DNA of 64,000 bases from Desulfoluna butyratoxydans (lineage in GTDB: Bacteria > Desulfobacterota > Desulfobacteria > Desulfobacterales > Desulfolunaceae). Positions 8,697 to 16,328 of the stretch are shown piece after piece. The translations under genes and the position numbers were made by a program. The notes beneath the pieces were generated by a model that saw only the letters and a program-made list of their open reading frames with translations, had not been told where the DNA came from and ran no database searches. The stretch lies in the NCBI RefSeq assembly GCF_900699765.1, contig NZ_CAADHO010000003.1, forward strand, positions 310,001-374,000, in the 5' to 3' direction. Numbering within the stretch: the stretch's first letter is position 1; every line of letters starts with the position of its first letter.

Positions 8697-8773
8697 TGGT
8701 GGATGGTGAGCGGTGAATGGTGAGTAGTGAATAGTGAGTGGTGAGTGGTGAGTAGTGAGTGGTGAGTAGTGGC
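8697..8773. repeat. Tandem heptamer array, about 11 units of TRGTGAR
   Basis: Eleven consecutive 7-bp units, mostly TGGTGAG or TAGTGAG with TAGTGAA and CGGTGAA variants; the outermost units are imperfect. The unit length is not a multiple of three and the array lies in the 5' region of the 96-residue gene (minus strand), just outside its ribosome site. Such arrays gain and lose units by slippage and can change promoter spacing. It could also be a neutral minisatellite. Confidence 0.85.
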
Positions 8774-9122
8774 GGCGCTACCGTTATGAAACACCCCAGA
8801 CTCAAGCCACCGTGCATGGGCCCTCAGCCCGTAGGGTGCTCTCCGTGCACCATTCCCGGGACCGTCGGGCCGCTGAATATGGACGCAGCAATCACTGCCC
8901 GACACACAGCGTATCCCAACACCGCTTCCCCTCATCTTAAAATCAAACGAGGCATTTTTTTTTGCGGCGGCCCATGCTCAAAAAGAGCACAGGTCCGCCT
9001 GTGACATCGGGAACGGGAAAACGCGCCTCAGGTGAGATCAGAAAGAGGAAACAGACGCAACACCACAACTGCCGGGGCTGTTCGAGAACGCGCAGAAATC
9101 CGAAGGGGCGTTTTCCCGATCG
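8774..9122. other. Non-coding stretch, no supported gene
   Basis: About 350 bp between the heptamer array and the 44-codon ORF. Short frames on both strands lack ribosome sites and have unnatural composition. A small hairpin GCTC-AAAAA-GAGC lies near 8981-8993 and a run of nine T near 8955-8963; read on the minus strand neither forms a proper terminator. I see nothing else in it. Confidence 0.4.
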
Positions 9123-9257
9123 TTAAGCAGAAACGCGCGCCTGCCTTGGCCATTGGGCACAGCAATCGTGTCTGTGAAGGGGTTTTCTGGGACCGTGTGA
9201 TAAGGAAAATACGGCTTGAAATGGGGGTGGGGGTGGTGTAAAAAATCGCTTAGCCAT
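9123..9257 (-). CDS. Possible 44-residue ORF behind a strong promoter (gene remnant or leader peptide)
   Basis: ATG at 9257 preceded by a full AAGGAGGT ribosome site; the frame reads MAKRFFTPPPPPFQAVFS and stops at 9123. Composition (five prolines in a row, then a basic, His- and Cys-containing tail) does not look like a folded protein, and I recognise no family. It sits behind a perfect -35 box, a palindrome at the transcription start and a hairpin. The excellent expression signals against the poor protein suggest a truncated or frameshifted gene, a leader peptide, or a small expressed peptide. Confidence 0.3.
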   Translation of the reverse strand: MAKRFFTPPPPPFQAVFSLSHGPRKPLHRHDCCAQWPRQARVSA

Positions 9258-9294
9258 GACGACCTCCTTGTAAGGTTGTTTTGGTCAGGCCTGG

Positions 9295-9314
9295 CAGGAT
9301 GTTGCAGCATCCTG
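9295..9314 (-). promoter_or_regulatory. Hairpin in the leader of the 44-codon ORF
   Basis: CAGGATG-TTGCAG-CATCCTG: perfect 7-bp stem with a 6-base loop, placed between the predicted transcription start near 9362 and the ribosome site at about 9270. No T-run follows, so it is not an intrinsic terminator. It could stabilise the transcript or be a protein site. Confidence 0.45.
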
Positions 9315-9347
9315 TCGGGTCGCACCATTGAGATGGTTGGATCAATC

Positions 9348-9361
9348 AATAACTAGTTATT
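9348..9361. promoter_or_regulatory. 14-bp palindrome AATAACTAGTTATT at the predicted transcription start
   Basis: Perfect inverted repeat directly downstream of the -10 box of the promoter at 9369-9397, where a repressor would block transcription. The core AACTAGTT recurs in a second palindrome at 10772-10783. The CTAG core resembles one half of a TrpR-type operator, but only a single half-site is present, so I do not assign a regulator. Confidence 0.5.
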
Positions 9362-9368
9362 ACCTCTC

Positions 9369-9397
9369 ACCATAATTTCATCTTTTTGGCCTGTCAA
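9369..9397 (-). promoter_or_regulatory. Strong leftward sigma-70 promoter
   Basis: Minus strand TTGACA (9397-9392), exactly 17 bp, TATGGT (9374-9369): perfect -35 and four of six in the -10 box. Predicted start near 9362, touching the palindrome at 9348-9361. It points to the 44-codon ORF and possibly on to the 96-residue gene at 8388-8678. Confidence 0.6.
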
Positions 9398-9683
9398 TAT
9401 TTTTCTCTGATAAATTCGTGTGTTATTTATTTCGATGGCCGTGGAAACCATGCTTTGAATGGTCGAGGATAAAGGGTGCGCTTTGCTGTTTTCTGCAACC
9501 CCCGTTTTTCTTTCGGTACCCATCGGGCACGGGAGCAACCGAGCCTGGTGAGAAAAGATATCGACGGATGATCGGTGGGGGACCTTGGTCCAAAGGGTAG
9601 GCGAAGGCCGTGGGAATCTCATTTCGTTGCGGGATGGTATGTATTTATCGAGATGTGTGGGGACGATTTTGGTTCACAGCGAT
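9398..9683. other. Intergenic stretch between the leftward promoter and fic
   Basis: About 290 bp, AT-rich on its left side (to about 9440) then GC-rich. The end of fic faces the back of the promoter at 9369-9397. No terminator hairpin after fic and no supported gene. Confidence 0.4.
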
Positions 9684-10430
9684 TCACATCACAACACCCA
9701 ACACGTGCCAGTACGGTTTGAATCCCTCCTCCACAACGGCCGCTATGAGTTTTAGAAAAGGCGTGTAATCCTCTTTTGTGTGCGCGGTATCAAGGGTTTC
9801 GTAATACTCCAGGCGTCTCTCCACCGGAAGCACCACGGGCGGAAAGCCACTCTTCATCAGCTCCAGATTCATCAACAGCCTTGATGTCCTTCCATTGCCA
9901 TCCATGAAAGGGTGAATTTTCACAAAATCGGCATGTACCCGCGCGGCCCGATCCACGGGATGCAACCGGGGGCCCGAGTTCTTGTACCACTCGATGAACT
10001 CGGTCATGGCGCCTTCTACCTGGAGCGCATCGGGTGGCGTATGGTCAGCCCCGGAAATGATGACGTTATTTTTTCTGTACACCCCTGCATGGGGGTCATC
10101 GATCTGCTTCAGAATCAGTTGATGAATGGACTTGATCTGCCATTGAGAAAGGGGCTCATTTTTCTGAACCAGCTCTTCCACAAAGAAGATGGCCTCCCGG
10201 TGGTTGATGGCCTCAACGTGCTCACGAATGGTTTTTCCACCCACCGTGATCCCCTCCAAAGCCACCTTCGTCTCCTTTAAGGTCAGTGTGTTGCCTTCGA
10301 TGGCATTGGAGTTGTACGTCCAGCGCAGGACAAGATCTTCATGTAGATTTTTCATGACCTCGTCGGGCAGAGGCCTGTGGGCATCAAGGGTCTCTTTCAT
10401 GAGATCAAGCGTGTTGAATATGTCGTCCAT
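9684..10430 (-). CDS. fic: Fic-domain protein AMPylase with built-in inhibitory helix
   Basis: 248 residues. Fic enzymes transfer AMP (or another nucleotide part) from ATP to a target protein hydroxyl. The full active motif HPFMDGNGRTSR is present, catalytic His173. An inhibitory motif of the (S/T)xxxE(G/N) type, Ser41-Asn-Ala-Ile-Glu45-Gly46, lies upstream of the Fic core, so this is a self-inhibited (class II) Fic protein rather than a toxin needing a separate antitoxin. The C-terminal region is short and has no clear winged-helix domain. Start supported by AAGGA seven bases upstream. It sits alone in a lower-GC accessory stretch; the target is unknown. Confidence 0.92.
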   Translation of the reverse strand: MDDIFNTLDLMKETLDAHRPLPDEVMKNLHEDLVLRWTYNSNAIEGNTLTLKETKVALEGITVGGKTIREHVEAINHREAIFFVEELVQKNEPLSQWQIKSIHQLILKQIDDPHAGVYRKNNVIISGADHTPPDALQVEGAMTEFIEWYKNSGPRLHPVDRAARVHADFVKIHPFMDGNGRTSRLLMNLELMKSGFPPVVLPVERRLEYYETLDTAHTKEDYTPFLKLIAAVVEEGFKPYWHVLGVVM

Positions 10431-10463
10431 GGGGTGTCCTTCATTCGTTACGGCAGTATGGGC

Positions 10464-10562
10464 CTACTTTCTCGCCAGCAACATGCCAAGAATGCCTCCA
10501 ATGGCTGCACCGGTTAAGGCCGCACCAAGGTTACCGCTCCCGACCTCTTTGGTTGTTGTCAT
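10464..10562 (-). CDS. Possible 32-residue glycine-rich hydrophobic peptide upstream of fic
   Basis: A short frame read by hand: MTTTKEVGSGNLGAALTGAA followed by a hydrophobic glycine-spaced helix and a basic end LLARK. The GxxxG-like spacing (GAALTGAAIGG) is that of a membrane-inserting glycine-zipper helix, as in small toxins or phage peptides. It ends 33 bp before fic on the same strand. No good ribosome site is visible, which is the main doubt. It might be co-expressed with fic, or be a remnant. Confidence 0.35.
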   Translation of the reverse strand: MTTTKEVGSGNLGAALTGAAIGGILGMLLARK

Positions 10563-10893
10563 GCCGACTTAAGTCTCTTTATTAAGCGCCGAAACACCTT
10601 CATTTACATTGGCTATGATCTCTTGAGGTTCAACCTTGATGGCGTTGCAAATAAGAAATAGCCGATTCTAAAAGCGAAAACAATTCTTATAAAAACATTA
10701 ACATGAAAGGAGAATCGTGAGCACCTCAATTTGGCATCCTGCGAAGCCTCTGTGAAGCTGGTGATGATGCGTCAACTAGTTGATATGAACCCTTCATCTC
10801 ATTCGGTGAAAACCCTCACCGACGGATACGCCTTCAACCCGTAGGATGGGCAAAGGTGGTGCCGTGCCCATCGGGCGCGGGACCCCTTCTCCG
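10563..10893. other. Intergenic stretch with a second AACTAGTT palindrome
   Basis: 331 bp, AT-rich between 10560 and 10720. It contains TCAACTAGTTGA at 10772-10783, a perfect 12-bp palindrome sharing its 8-bp core with the one at 9348-9361. A plus-strand AAAGGAG followed by GTG at 10717 opens only 12 codons, so probably a gene remnant. No supported gene. Confidence 0.4.
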
Positions 10894-11457
10894 CTAATCC
10901 ACCCATTTTCCAGGTTGGGTGTATTCCGACAGTTCGCTGAGGGTTTTGGCCAGGCGTGCTTCTTTTTTTGATATTTCTGGTTTGAGCTTTTCGTCGTCAA
11001 GCAGTGTCATGATTATGATCTGGTATTTCAATTCCCTTGCCTGCTGTAAGAGGATCGCTCCTTCTAACCGAGTCGTCCAGTTTGGGAAACCGATGGTCCG
11101 GGACTCCCAGTCCGAGTATTTGTATTTTTTTTCATGCAAATGAAACGATGCGGACTGTGAGGTATCTTTCAACAAGGGTGCATATCCCTTTTCAAGGGCA
11201 TCGCGTATGCTGCTGATTTGGGCTGCGGGGGCTGAAAGTTCCGAAAGGATGGTGTCTATGGTGCTTTCATCCATGTCAGATAAAGGTAGCTGCTGCCAGT
11301 TGTTGTTCTTTGCTAACGTAATAAGTTCATGTTCCGGATAGACTTTTCCTGCATAAGCTGTAGTGCAAAATTGACCAATAAATAGTGCCATACAAAGAGA
11401 CGACAGGATCCGGGTCGAGATAACCCGCAACGTATTGGATAGCCTTTTCGTGAACAT
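10894..11457 (-). CDS. Hypothetical secreted protein
   Basis: 187 residues, unrecognised. An N-terminal signal peptide is clear: basic residues, a hydrophobic core (SSLCMALFIGQFC) and an AYAG cleavage region near residue 37. The mature part is charged and mostly helical by composition (EISKKEARLAKTLSELSEY near the end) and is probably periplasmic. The ribosome site GGAGAGG precedes the ATG. It follows the M15-type peptidase gene by 51 bp on the same strand, so the two may be co-transcribed. GC content is visibly lower than in the polysaccharide genes, consistent with an accessory origin. Confidence 0.6.
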   Translation of the reverse strand: MFTKRLSNTLRVISTRILSSLCMALFIGQFCTTAYAGKVYPEHELITLAKNNNWQQLPLSDMDESTIDTILSELSAPAAQISSIRDALEKGYAPLLKDTSQSASFHLHEKKYKYSDWESRTIGFPNWTTRLEGAILLQQARELKYQIIIMTLLDDEKLKPEISKKEARLAKTLSELSEYTQPGKWVD

Positions 11458-11508
11458 AATCCTCTCCTTATCATACTGGATACAGGTGATTAAAGCACTG
11501 TAGAATAA

Positions 11509-11844
11509 CTATCGTGACCACGTCCGATGCGAACCCGTATCAACGTGGACAAAGGTAGAGTAAAGGCCAAGGCCACCAATTTTATTGGCTGACCATAACC
11601 TTTTACATAGCTTTTTGAGCTTGGGAAGATTTGAGCACGAAATGTCAGCGACGTTTCCTTTGACATGTTGAGAGTTTGAAACTCCCCCCACTGCAGCGTT
11701 ATGGGTTTTACACCTATACCCACTGTTGATGTAAATGGTTTCTCCTAATTCATTTTTTATTTCGTTGCATAAGGTTACTACGTCATCATGAATTAAATTG
11801 TTTCCACATCCACACTTGCACATAAAATCAGCTTTCGACGGCAT
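11509..11844 (-). CDS. M15-family (D-Ala-D-Ala-carboxypeptidase-like) zinc peptidase
   Basis: 111 residues from the ATG at 11844, which has AGGAG five bases upstream; a longer frame from 11958 starts with TTG and has no ribosome site. The fold motifs of the small M15A group are present: CKCGCGNN near the start, INSGYRC, SQHVKGNVADI with zinc ligands His60 and Asp67, and HVDTG with His100 and Asp102. Such enzymes cut peptide crosslinks in peptidoglycan and are common in phage lysis modules and as secreted amidases. No signal peptide is visible, so a phage-type origin is plausible, but no other phage gene is near. Confidence 0.8.
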   Translation of the reverse strand: MPSKADFMCKCGCGNNLIHDDVVTLCNEIKNELGETIYINSGYRCKTHNAAVGGVSNSQHVKGNVADISCSNLPKLKKLCKRLWSANKIGGLGLYSTFVHVDTGSHRTWSR

Positions 11845-12086
11845 GTCTGCTCCTATTCTGATACGGCTGTATTGATGCGTTTTAGTTATAGGTGTAGGAA
11901 GGAGGATTACTTTTTTGAGTGGCAAACGAGTAGTAACATTTTCGGGTGGTATGTTCAAGTTAAAACGAGATGTTAGAATTTGAAACGTTGCTGTGTCAAA
12001 TTTGCAAGGAGGGGAAGCTAAGGTCGGGTGGTTAACGGTGGCGCCGTGCCCCTTGGGCTCATGCTCAACCGGTAACGTTGGCGACG

Positions 12087-13112
12087 TTAATTGGGCTCAC
12101 TGATGTTGAGCCGGTCGATTTTGGTGAGCAGGGTTTTGTAGCTGATCTTGAGGATCTTGGAGGCATGGGTCCGGTTCCAGTTGGTGCGGTCCAGGACCTT
12201 GGCAATGACCTCTTTTTCCACGAGGTCGGTGGCGTTTTTTCGGATGGCTTTGAGGGAGAAGGTCTCCATGGCCTCGGGGGAGTCGGCGGCCATGGCGCGG
12301 AGTTTTTCCACCAGGCCGTTTCCGTTGGCCGGGGTGGCGTCCGGGGTGGTGGGGGCGGGGTGTTCGTGGAGGATCTCCGAGAGGGTCTCGTCGTCGCAGC
12401 CGATGAGGAGGATGCGCTGCAGCACGCTTACGAGCTGTCGCACGTTACCGGGCCAGGAGAAGTCGCAGAGCCTGCCGTAGGTGTGGGTGCTCAAGGGGGC
12501 GATGACCCGGTCCGGGTACTTGTCCTGATAGTGGCGGGTGTAGTGGGTGATGAGCTCGGGGATGTCTTCGGGCCGCTCCCGTAAGGGGGGGATGTTGATC
12601 TGGATCATGTTGAGGCGATAGTAAAGGTCCTCCCGGAATTTTTTCTCCAGGATCCTCTGCTTGAGGTCGTGGTTGGTGGCGGAGACCACCCAGGTGTTGG
12701 AGGTGATGTTGGTCTCCGAGCCCAGGCGGCTGTACTCCCCGCTCTGGAGGACGTGCAGGAGCTTGGCCTGGAGGGGAAAGCTCATGTCCCCGATCTCGTC
12801 CAGGAAGAGAACGCCCCCGTCTGCCAGCTCGAATTTTCCCTTTCGCTTGCGGTGGGCACCGGTAAAGGCTCCCTGCTCCACCCCGAAGAGCTCGCTTTCC
12901 AGGAGGGTGTCCGGGATGGCTGCGCAGTTGACCTTGACGAACTCTTTTTTTCGCCGTGGAGAGAGCTCGTAGAGCACCCGGGCCACCACCTCCTTGCCGA
13001 CACCGGTCTCACCGGTGATGACCACGTTCAGCGAGGTGTCCTGGGAGACCAGGCGGATGATTTCCCGGATTTTCTGGATACTGGGGCTGGAGCCCACAAG
13101 GGGAGTGTCCAT
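12087..13112 (-). CDS. Sigma-54-dependent transcriptional activator without receiver domain
   Basis: 341 residues: an AAA+ ATPase domain starting almost at the N-terminus, with Walker A GETGVGKE (34-41), the sigma-54 contact loop GAFTGA (81-86), Walker B GGVLFLDEIGD and arginine-finger region, then a Fis-type helix-turn-helix (NWNRTHASKILKISYKTLL). There is no regulatory domain, as in PspF-type activators, so activity must be controlled by a partner or by expression. The frame is open to 13292, but the ATG at 13112 has GAGGG upstream and gives the conserved start. It is divergent from the exopolysaccharide operon; PEP-CTERM genes are known to be sigma-54 controlled, and a sigma-54 promoter match lies at 39340-39355. 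Confidence 0.92.
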   Translation of the reverse strand: MDTPLVGSSPSIQKIREIIRLVSQDTSLNVVITGETGVGKEVVARVLYELSPRRKKEFVKVNCAAIPDTLLESELFGVEQGAFTGAHRKRKGKFELADGGVLFLDEIGDMSFPLQAKLLHVLQSGEYSRLGSETNITSNTWVVSATNHDLKQRILEKKFREDLYYRLNMIQINIPPLRERPEDIPELITHYTRHYQDKYPDRVIAPLSTHTYGRLCDFSWPGNVRQLVSVLQRILLIGCDDETLSEILHEHPAPTTPDATPANGNGLVEKLRAMAADSPEAMETFSLKAIRKNATDLVEKEVIAKVLDRTNWNRTHASKILKISYKTLLTKIDRLNISEPN

Positions 13113-13543
13113 GGCGTGGCCCTCTTTGCTGTGTCCGGGTGCGTTAACGTGGCAGTATCGGGGAAGGGGAGATAAGGCGCGGAGCATCGGGTGAGGGGCC
13201 GACGGGCGCGGGCCATGCCTCGGGGTGAACCGGCGGGACATGGAGGCTCGGTGACGTCCGAGCGGGGCGCGGGTCGGGAAAGCGAGCAACACATCGTGAG
13301 ATCAATGTCCCTAATACCGGCGGTGCCTTGCTGGGCCAGGGAAGGGGGGACGGGCTGTCCATCCGTATCCATGGGTCGCGAGGCGATTCCAGGCGGCGTT
13401 TTTGTTGTCAACGGATGCATCGGCAAGACCGCCCATAAGGAATACCGATCTCCTGCGGCGCGCATCATTTTACAGGCGCCGATGGTCAACGCATGTGCAT
13501 GAAAAATCATGCCGTGTCGTCATTTTTCAGATCATGAATAGTG
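13113..13543. other. Upstream region of the sigma-54 activator, no gene seen
   Basis: About 430 GC-rich bases. Several short frames on both strands have no ribosome site or domain sense. I found no sigma-54 promoter (GG-N10-GC) match on either strand and no clear hairpin. It probably carries the activator's own promoter on the minus strand. Confidence 0.4.
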
Positions 13544-13572
13544 TTGAATCTTGATAAATAATAGATTATTAT
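13544..13572 (+). promoter_or_regulatory. Sigma-70 promoter for the exopolysaccharide operon
   Basis: TTGAAT (13544-13549), 17 bp, TATTAT (13567-13572): four of six and five of six matches at ideal spacing, inside a short AT-rich island that stands out from the GC-rich flanks. Predicted start near 13579, leaving a leader of about 340 nt before the first gene at 13918. Confidence 0.6.
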
Positions 13573-13917
13573 AAATGCCATATCAAGTTCAAAATTTCCT
13601 ATCTGGTTTCATCTGAATCCTCCTCTCCTCCGGGTGTTTCACAATTTCCATTTGCCATTTTCCTGAGTCTGTTTCGTACCGACCGACGGTACCACGGGAA
13701 GTTTGCAGGATCGGTGTCCGGTGGCGCCGGGAGCCCATTGCCGCAGGGTTCACGCGGGACCCACCTGTCCTTTTCCACGCCTGTGGGAGAGTCGTCTACC
13801 GATACGTACGGTCTGCTGTCCCCTTATCCATTCATCGACAAGACAAACGAACGGACCTCATCGCTCACCGGTACGGTTCCGGTTTTTCAGAACCGGCCAA
13901 CGACTGCTGGAGGACAT
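13573..13917 (+). other. Untranslated leader of the exopolysaccharide operon with alternative hairpins
   Basis: About 340 nt. It contains an inverted repeat GTACCG-ACCGA-CGGTAC at 13676-13692 and, just before the ribosome site, two overlapping and mutually exclusive stems: CGGTTC/GAACCG (13874-13879 with 13890-13895) and CCGGTT/AACCGG (13879-13884 with 13891-13896). An in-frame extension of the first gene back to 13714 exists, but its composition is poor. Leader length and competing stems suggest post-initiation control; no known riboswitch motif is visible. Confidence 0.4.
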
Positions 13918-15438
13918 ATGAAAGGCATCCGACGCGATAAGAACGACATGGAGTTCTACATCGGGATGGTCGCAAAGTGGTACTGGATCGTTCTGATCAC
14001 CCTGGCCCTTTCCCTGAGCTTCGGCATTTACCGTGTGCTGACCCTGCAGAATTTCTACGAAGCCAAAACCGTGATCCTGGTCCAGCCCCGGAACCTCTCA
14101 CCGGAGGTGGTCCGGACCATCGTCTCCGAAGAGACCAACATCCGCATCACCACCCTTGCCCAGCGCATCCAGAGCCGAACCAACCTGGAGAAAATCATCC
14201 GGGAGTTCAACCTGTTTTCAGGTGACGCCCACCGGGAGATGTTCATGGAGGACAAGGTGGCGATATTGAGGAAACGCATCTCCGTGGAGCTCACCCGGGG
14301 GCGCAACCGCACCGCAGACTCCTTCACCGTCTCCTATCGGGGGACGGACCCGGTGCGGGTGACCCAGATTACCGATGCCCTGGCCGCCAACATCATCGAG
14401 GAAAACCTGAAGCTCCGGGAGAGCCTGGTCCTGGGGACCAACTCCTTTCTGGAAGCCGAGCTCAAGACCATGCGGGTGAAACTCGTGGATACGGAGGCCA
14501 AGCTCAAAGAGTACCGGGAACGTTACATGGGCGGGCTTCCCGAGCAGCTGGAGAGCAACCTGAGTATCCTGGACTCCCTGAACGAGCGCCTCACCGAGGT
14601 GCGTACCGAGGTGAGGATGTCCAAGGATCGCCTGGACATCTTCCTGCAGCGGGCCAACCAGCCCGTGGACCCGACCCTGGATGCGGTGCCGGTGCGTTCC
14701 CTCACCAAGGAACAGGAGCTGGCCCGCCTGCGGGAGGAGCTGAACTTCCGGTTGAAGCGCTACACCGAGTACCACCCGGATGTTCTGCAGGTGAAGTCGG
14801 CCATCCGGCAGCTTGAGGCGGAACCGGACGAAGCGGCCGTGGCTCAAAAGCCGCAGACCAGGCCTTTGACGGCCTTTGAGCAGCAGAGGGCGGCGCTGTT
14901 GGCCGAGGTTCGGGCCAATGAAAAGGAGCGGGACGACCTGATGGCCCAGATCCGGCTTTACAAAAAGCGCGTGGAAGACACTCCCAAACGCGAGCAGGAG
15001 CTGATCTCCCTGCAGCGGGACTACGACAATATCCGCAGCGCCTATCACTCCCTTCTGAATCGCCAGATCGAATCCCAGATCGCCGTGAACATGGAAAAAC
15101 AGCAGAAAGGGGGCCAGTTCCGCATCATCGATCCGGCCCGGGTACCGGAAAAACCCATGGTACCGGACATGAACAAGCTCGTGCTCTTCATTCTGGTGGG
15201 GGGCCTGGGCCTGGGCTGCGGCATCGTGGCCTTGCTGGAGGTGACCATGCAGACCTTCCGGGGGGCAGGCTCCGTAGAGATGTACACCTCGCTTCCCGTG
15301 ATCGCTAATATCCCGACCATCCAGGAAGGTTTCAAGATCAAGCGGTTTTTCGTGAAACGATTCATTCCCGCAGTGGGCGGCCTGACGACGGTGTGCCTGC
15401 TGGGGACCCTTTTGGGACTCATCTTTATCAAGGGGTGA
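13918..15438 (+). CDS. Polysaccharide chain-length determinant (Wzz/exosortase-locus type)
   Basis: 506-residue inner-membrane co-polymerase that sets polymer length and contacts the export channel. Transmembrane helix about 16-42 (WYWIVLITLALSLSFGIYRV), a Wzz N-domain (YEAKTVILVQPRNLSPEVV), a long periplasmic coiled coil about 150-400, a P-rich motif near DPARVPEKPMVPD, a second helix near 420 and a third hydrophobic segment at the very C-terminus. Start at 13918 chosen for GGAGG five bases upstream; the frame is open further but without a signal. It resembles the chain-length proteins found in exosortase-A exopolysaccharide loci. The next gene, its kinase-like partner, starts one base after its stop. 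Confidence 0.9.
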   Translation: MKGIRRDKNDMEFYIGMVAKWYWIVLITLALSLSFGIYRVLTLQNFYEAKTVILVQPRNLSPEVVRTIVSEETNIRITTLAQRIQSRTNLEKIIREFNLFSGDAHREMFMEDKVAILRKRISVELTRGRNRTADSFTVSYRGTDPVRVTQITDALAANIIEENLKLRESLVLGTNSFLEAELKTMRVKLVDTEAKLKEYRERYMGGLPEQLESNLSILDSLNERLTEVRTEVRMSKDRLDIFLQRANQPVDPTLDAVPVRSLTKEQELARLREELNFRLKRYTEYHPDVLQVKSAIRQLEAEPDEAAVAQKPQTRPLTAFEQQRAALLAEVRANEKERDDLMAQIRLYKKRVEDTPKREQELISLQRDYDNIRSAYHSLLNRQIESQIAVNMEKQQKGGQFRIIDPARVPEKPMVPDMNKLVLFILVGGLGLGCGIVALLEVTMQTFRGAGSVEMYTSLPVIANIPTIQEGFKIKRFFVKRFIPAVGGLTTVCLLGTLLGLIFIKG

Positions 15439-15439
15439 C

Positions 15440-16300
15440 ATGATGGGGCATTTTTCCAAAGCACTTGAGAAAAGGGGGCTGGAACGCAGCGATAAACCCG
15501 AGGTCTCCACGGCTGAGGCACCTGTGCCGGAGGTCCCTGAGGACCTGGCGGCACCGGGGGAGGAGACCCCGGAGGCGCCGCCCTTGGGTATCGCCGGGCA
15601 TCCGCTGGTGGTCCTGTCGGATCCGTGGAGCTACAGCTCGGAGCAGTTCCGCTCCATCAAGACGACGATCATGTTCCCGGAAGACGGCAAAACGCGCCGC
15701 GTGATCCTTGTGACCAGCGCCGTGCCCGCCGAGGGGAAGTCCTTTGTGGCCGCCAATGTGGCGGCGGCCATCGCCGGGAGCCTGGACAATCAGGTGATGG
15801 TCATCGACAGCGACTTGAGGCAGCCCGTGGTGGCGGATATTTTTTCCCTGCCCAGCGAAGCCCCGGGTCTGGATGCCTTCCTGAACAACCGCTGCGGGCT
15901 GGATGAGGTGATCCACCCCACGCACCTTGAAAAGCTCTCCGTTATTCCCGCCGGAAAGACCGTTGAGAACCCCTCGGAGCTTATCTCTTCTACGTCCATG
16001 CACCACCTCATCGATGACCTGAAGATGAGGTATGCGGACCACTACGTCATCATCGACTCTCCGCCCCCCTTGTTCGCCCCGGAAACCGTGGCCCTGTCCC
16101 GGCACGTGGACGGGATCGTGGTGGTGGTCCGAAACGACAAGACCTCCAAAAAGGTGGTGGGGGAGATGCTGGACAAGGTGGACCGCACCAAGGTGATCGG
16201 TATCGTCCTCAACAGACACGACGTCCCCTTCGGGCGGGACCGAGGCTATAGCGAGTACTACGCCTACCGAAAAGGGCGCGGAAACGGGAGCAAGTCTTAA
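15440..16300 (+). CDS. Tyrosine-kinase-like ATPase partner of the chain-length protein (CpsD/BY-kinase family)
   Basis: 286 residues, cytoplasmic. It has the bacterial tyrosine kinase signatures: Walker A SAVPAEGKSFVAAN, Walker A' VMVIDSDLRQP, Walker B YVIIDSPPP, and a C-terminal tyrosine cluster (YSEYYAYRK) as the self-phosphorylated tail. The first 60 residues are Pro/Glu-rich and probably disordered. By family it binds the cytoplasmic end of the chain-length protein and cycles phosphorylation to control polymer export. It follows that gene by one base, with AGGGG before the ATG. Confidence 0.92.
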   Translation: MMGHFSKALEKRGLERSDKPEVSTAEAPVPEVPEDLAAPGEETPEAPPLGIAGHPLVVLSDPWSYSSEQFRSIKTTIMFPEDGKTRRVILVTSAVPAEGKSFVAANVAAAIAGSLDNQVMVIDSDLRQPVVADIFSLPSEAPGLDAFLNNRCGLDEVIHPTHLEKLSVIPAGKTVENPSELISSTSMHHLIDDLKMRYADHYVIIDSPPPLFAPETVALSRHVDGIVVVVRNDKTSKKVVGEMLDKVDRTKVIGIVLNRHDVPFGRDRGYSEYYAYRKGRGNGSKS

Positions 16301-16328
16301 CCGAATCAGACGGGGCTCGGGTATTTCC

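Noticed and set aside
10717..10755. 12-codon ORF with a good ribosome site (GTG start)
   Set aside because: Too short to support as a gene; probably a remnant.
11509..11958. Longer form of the M15-type peptidase from a TTG start at 11958
   Set aside because: The ATG at 11844 has a clear AGGAG and gives the normal family length; the extra 38 residues look non-coding.
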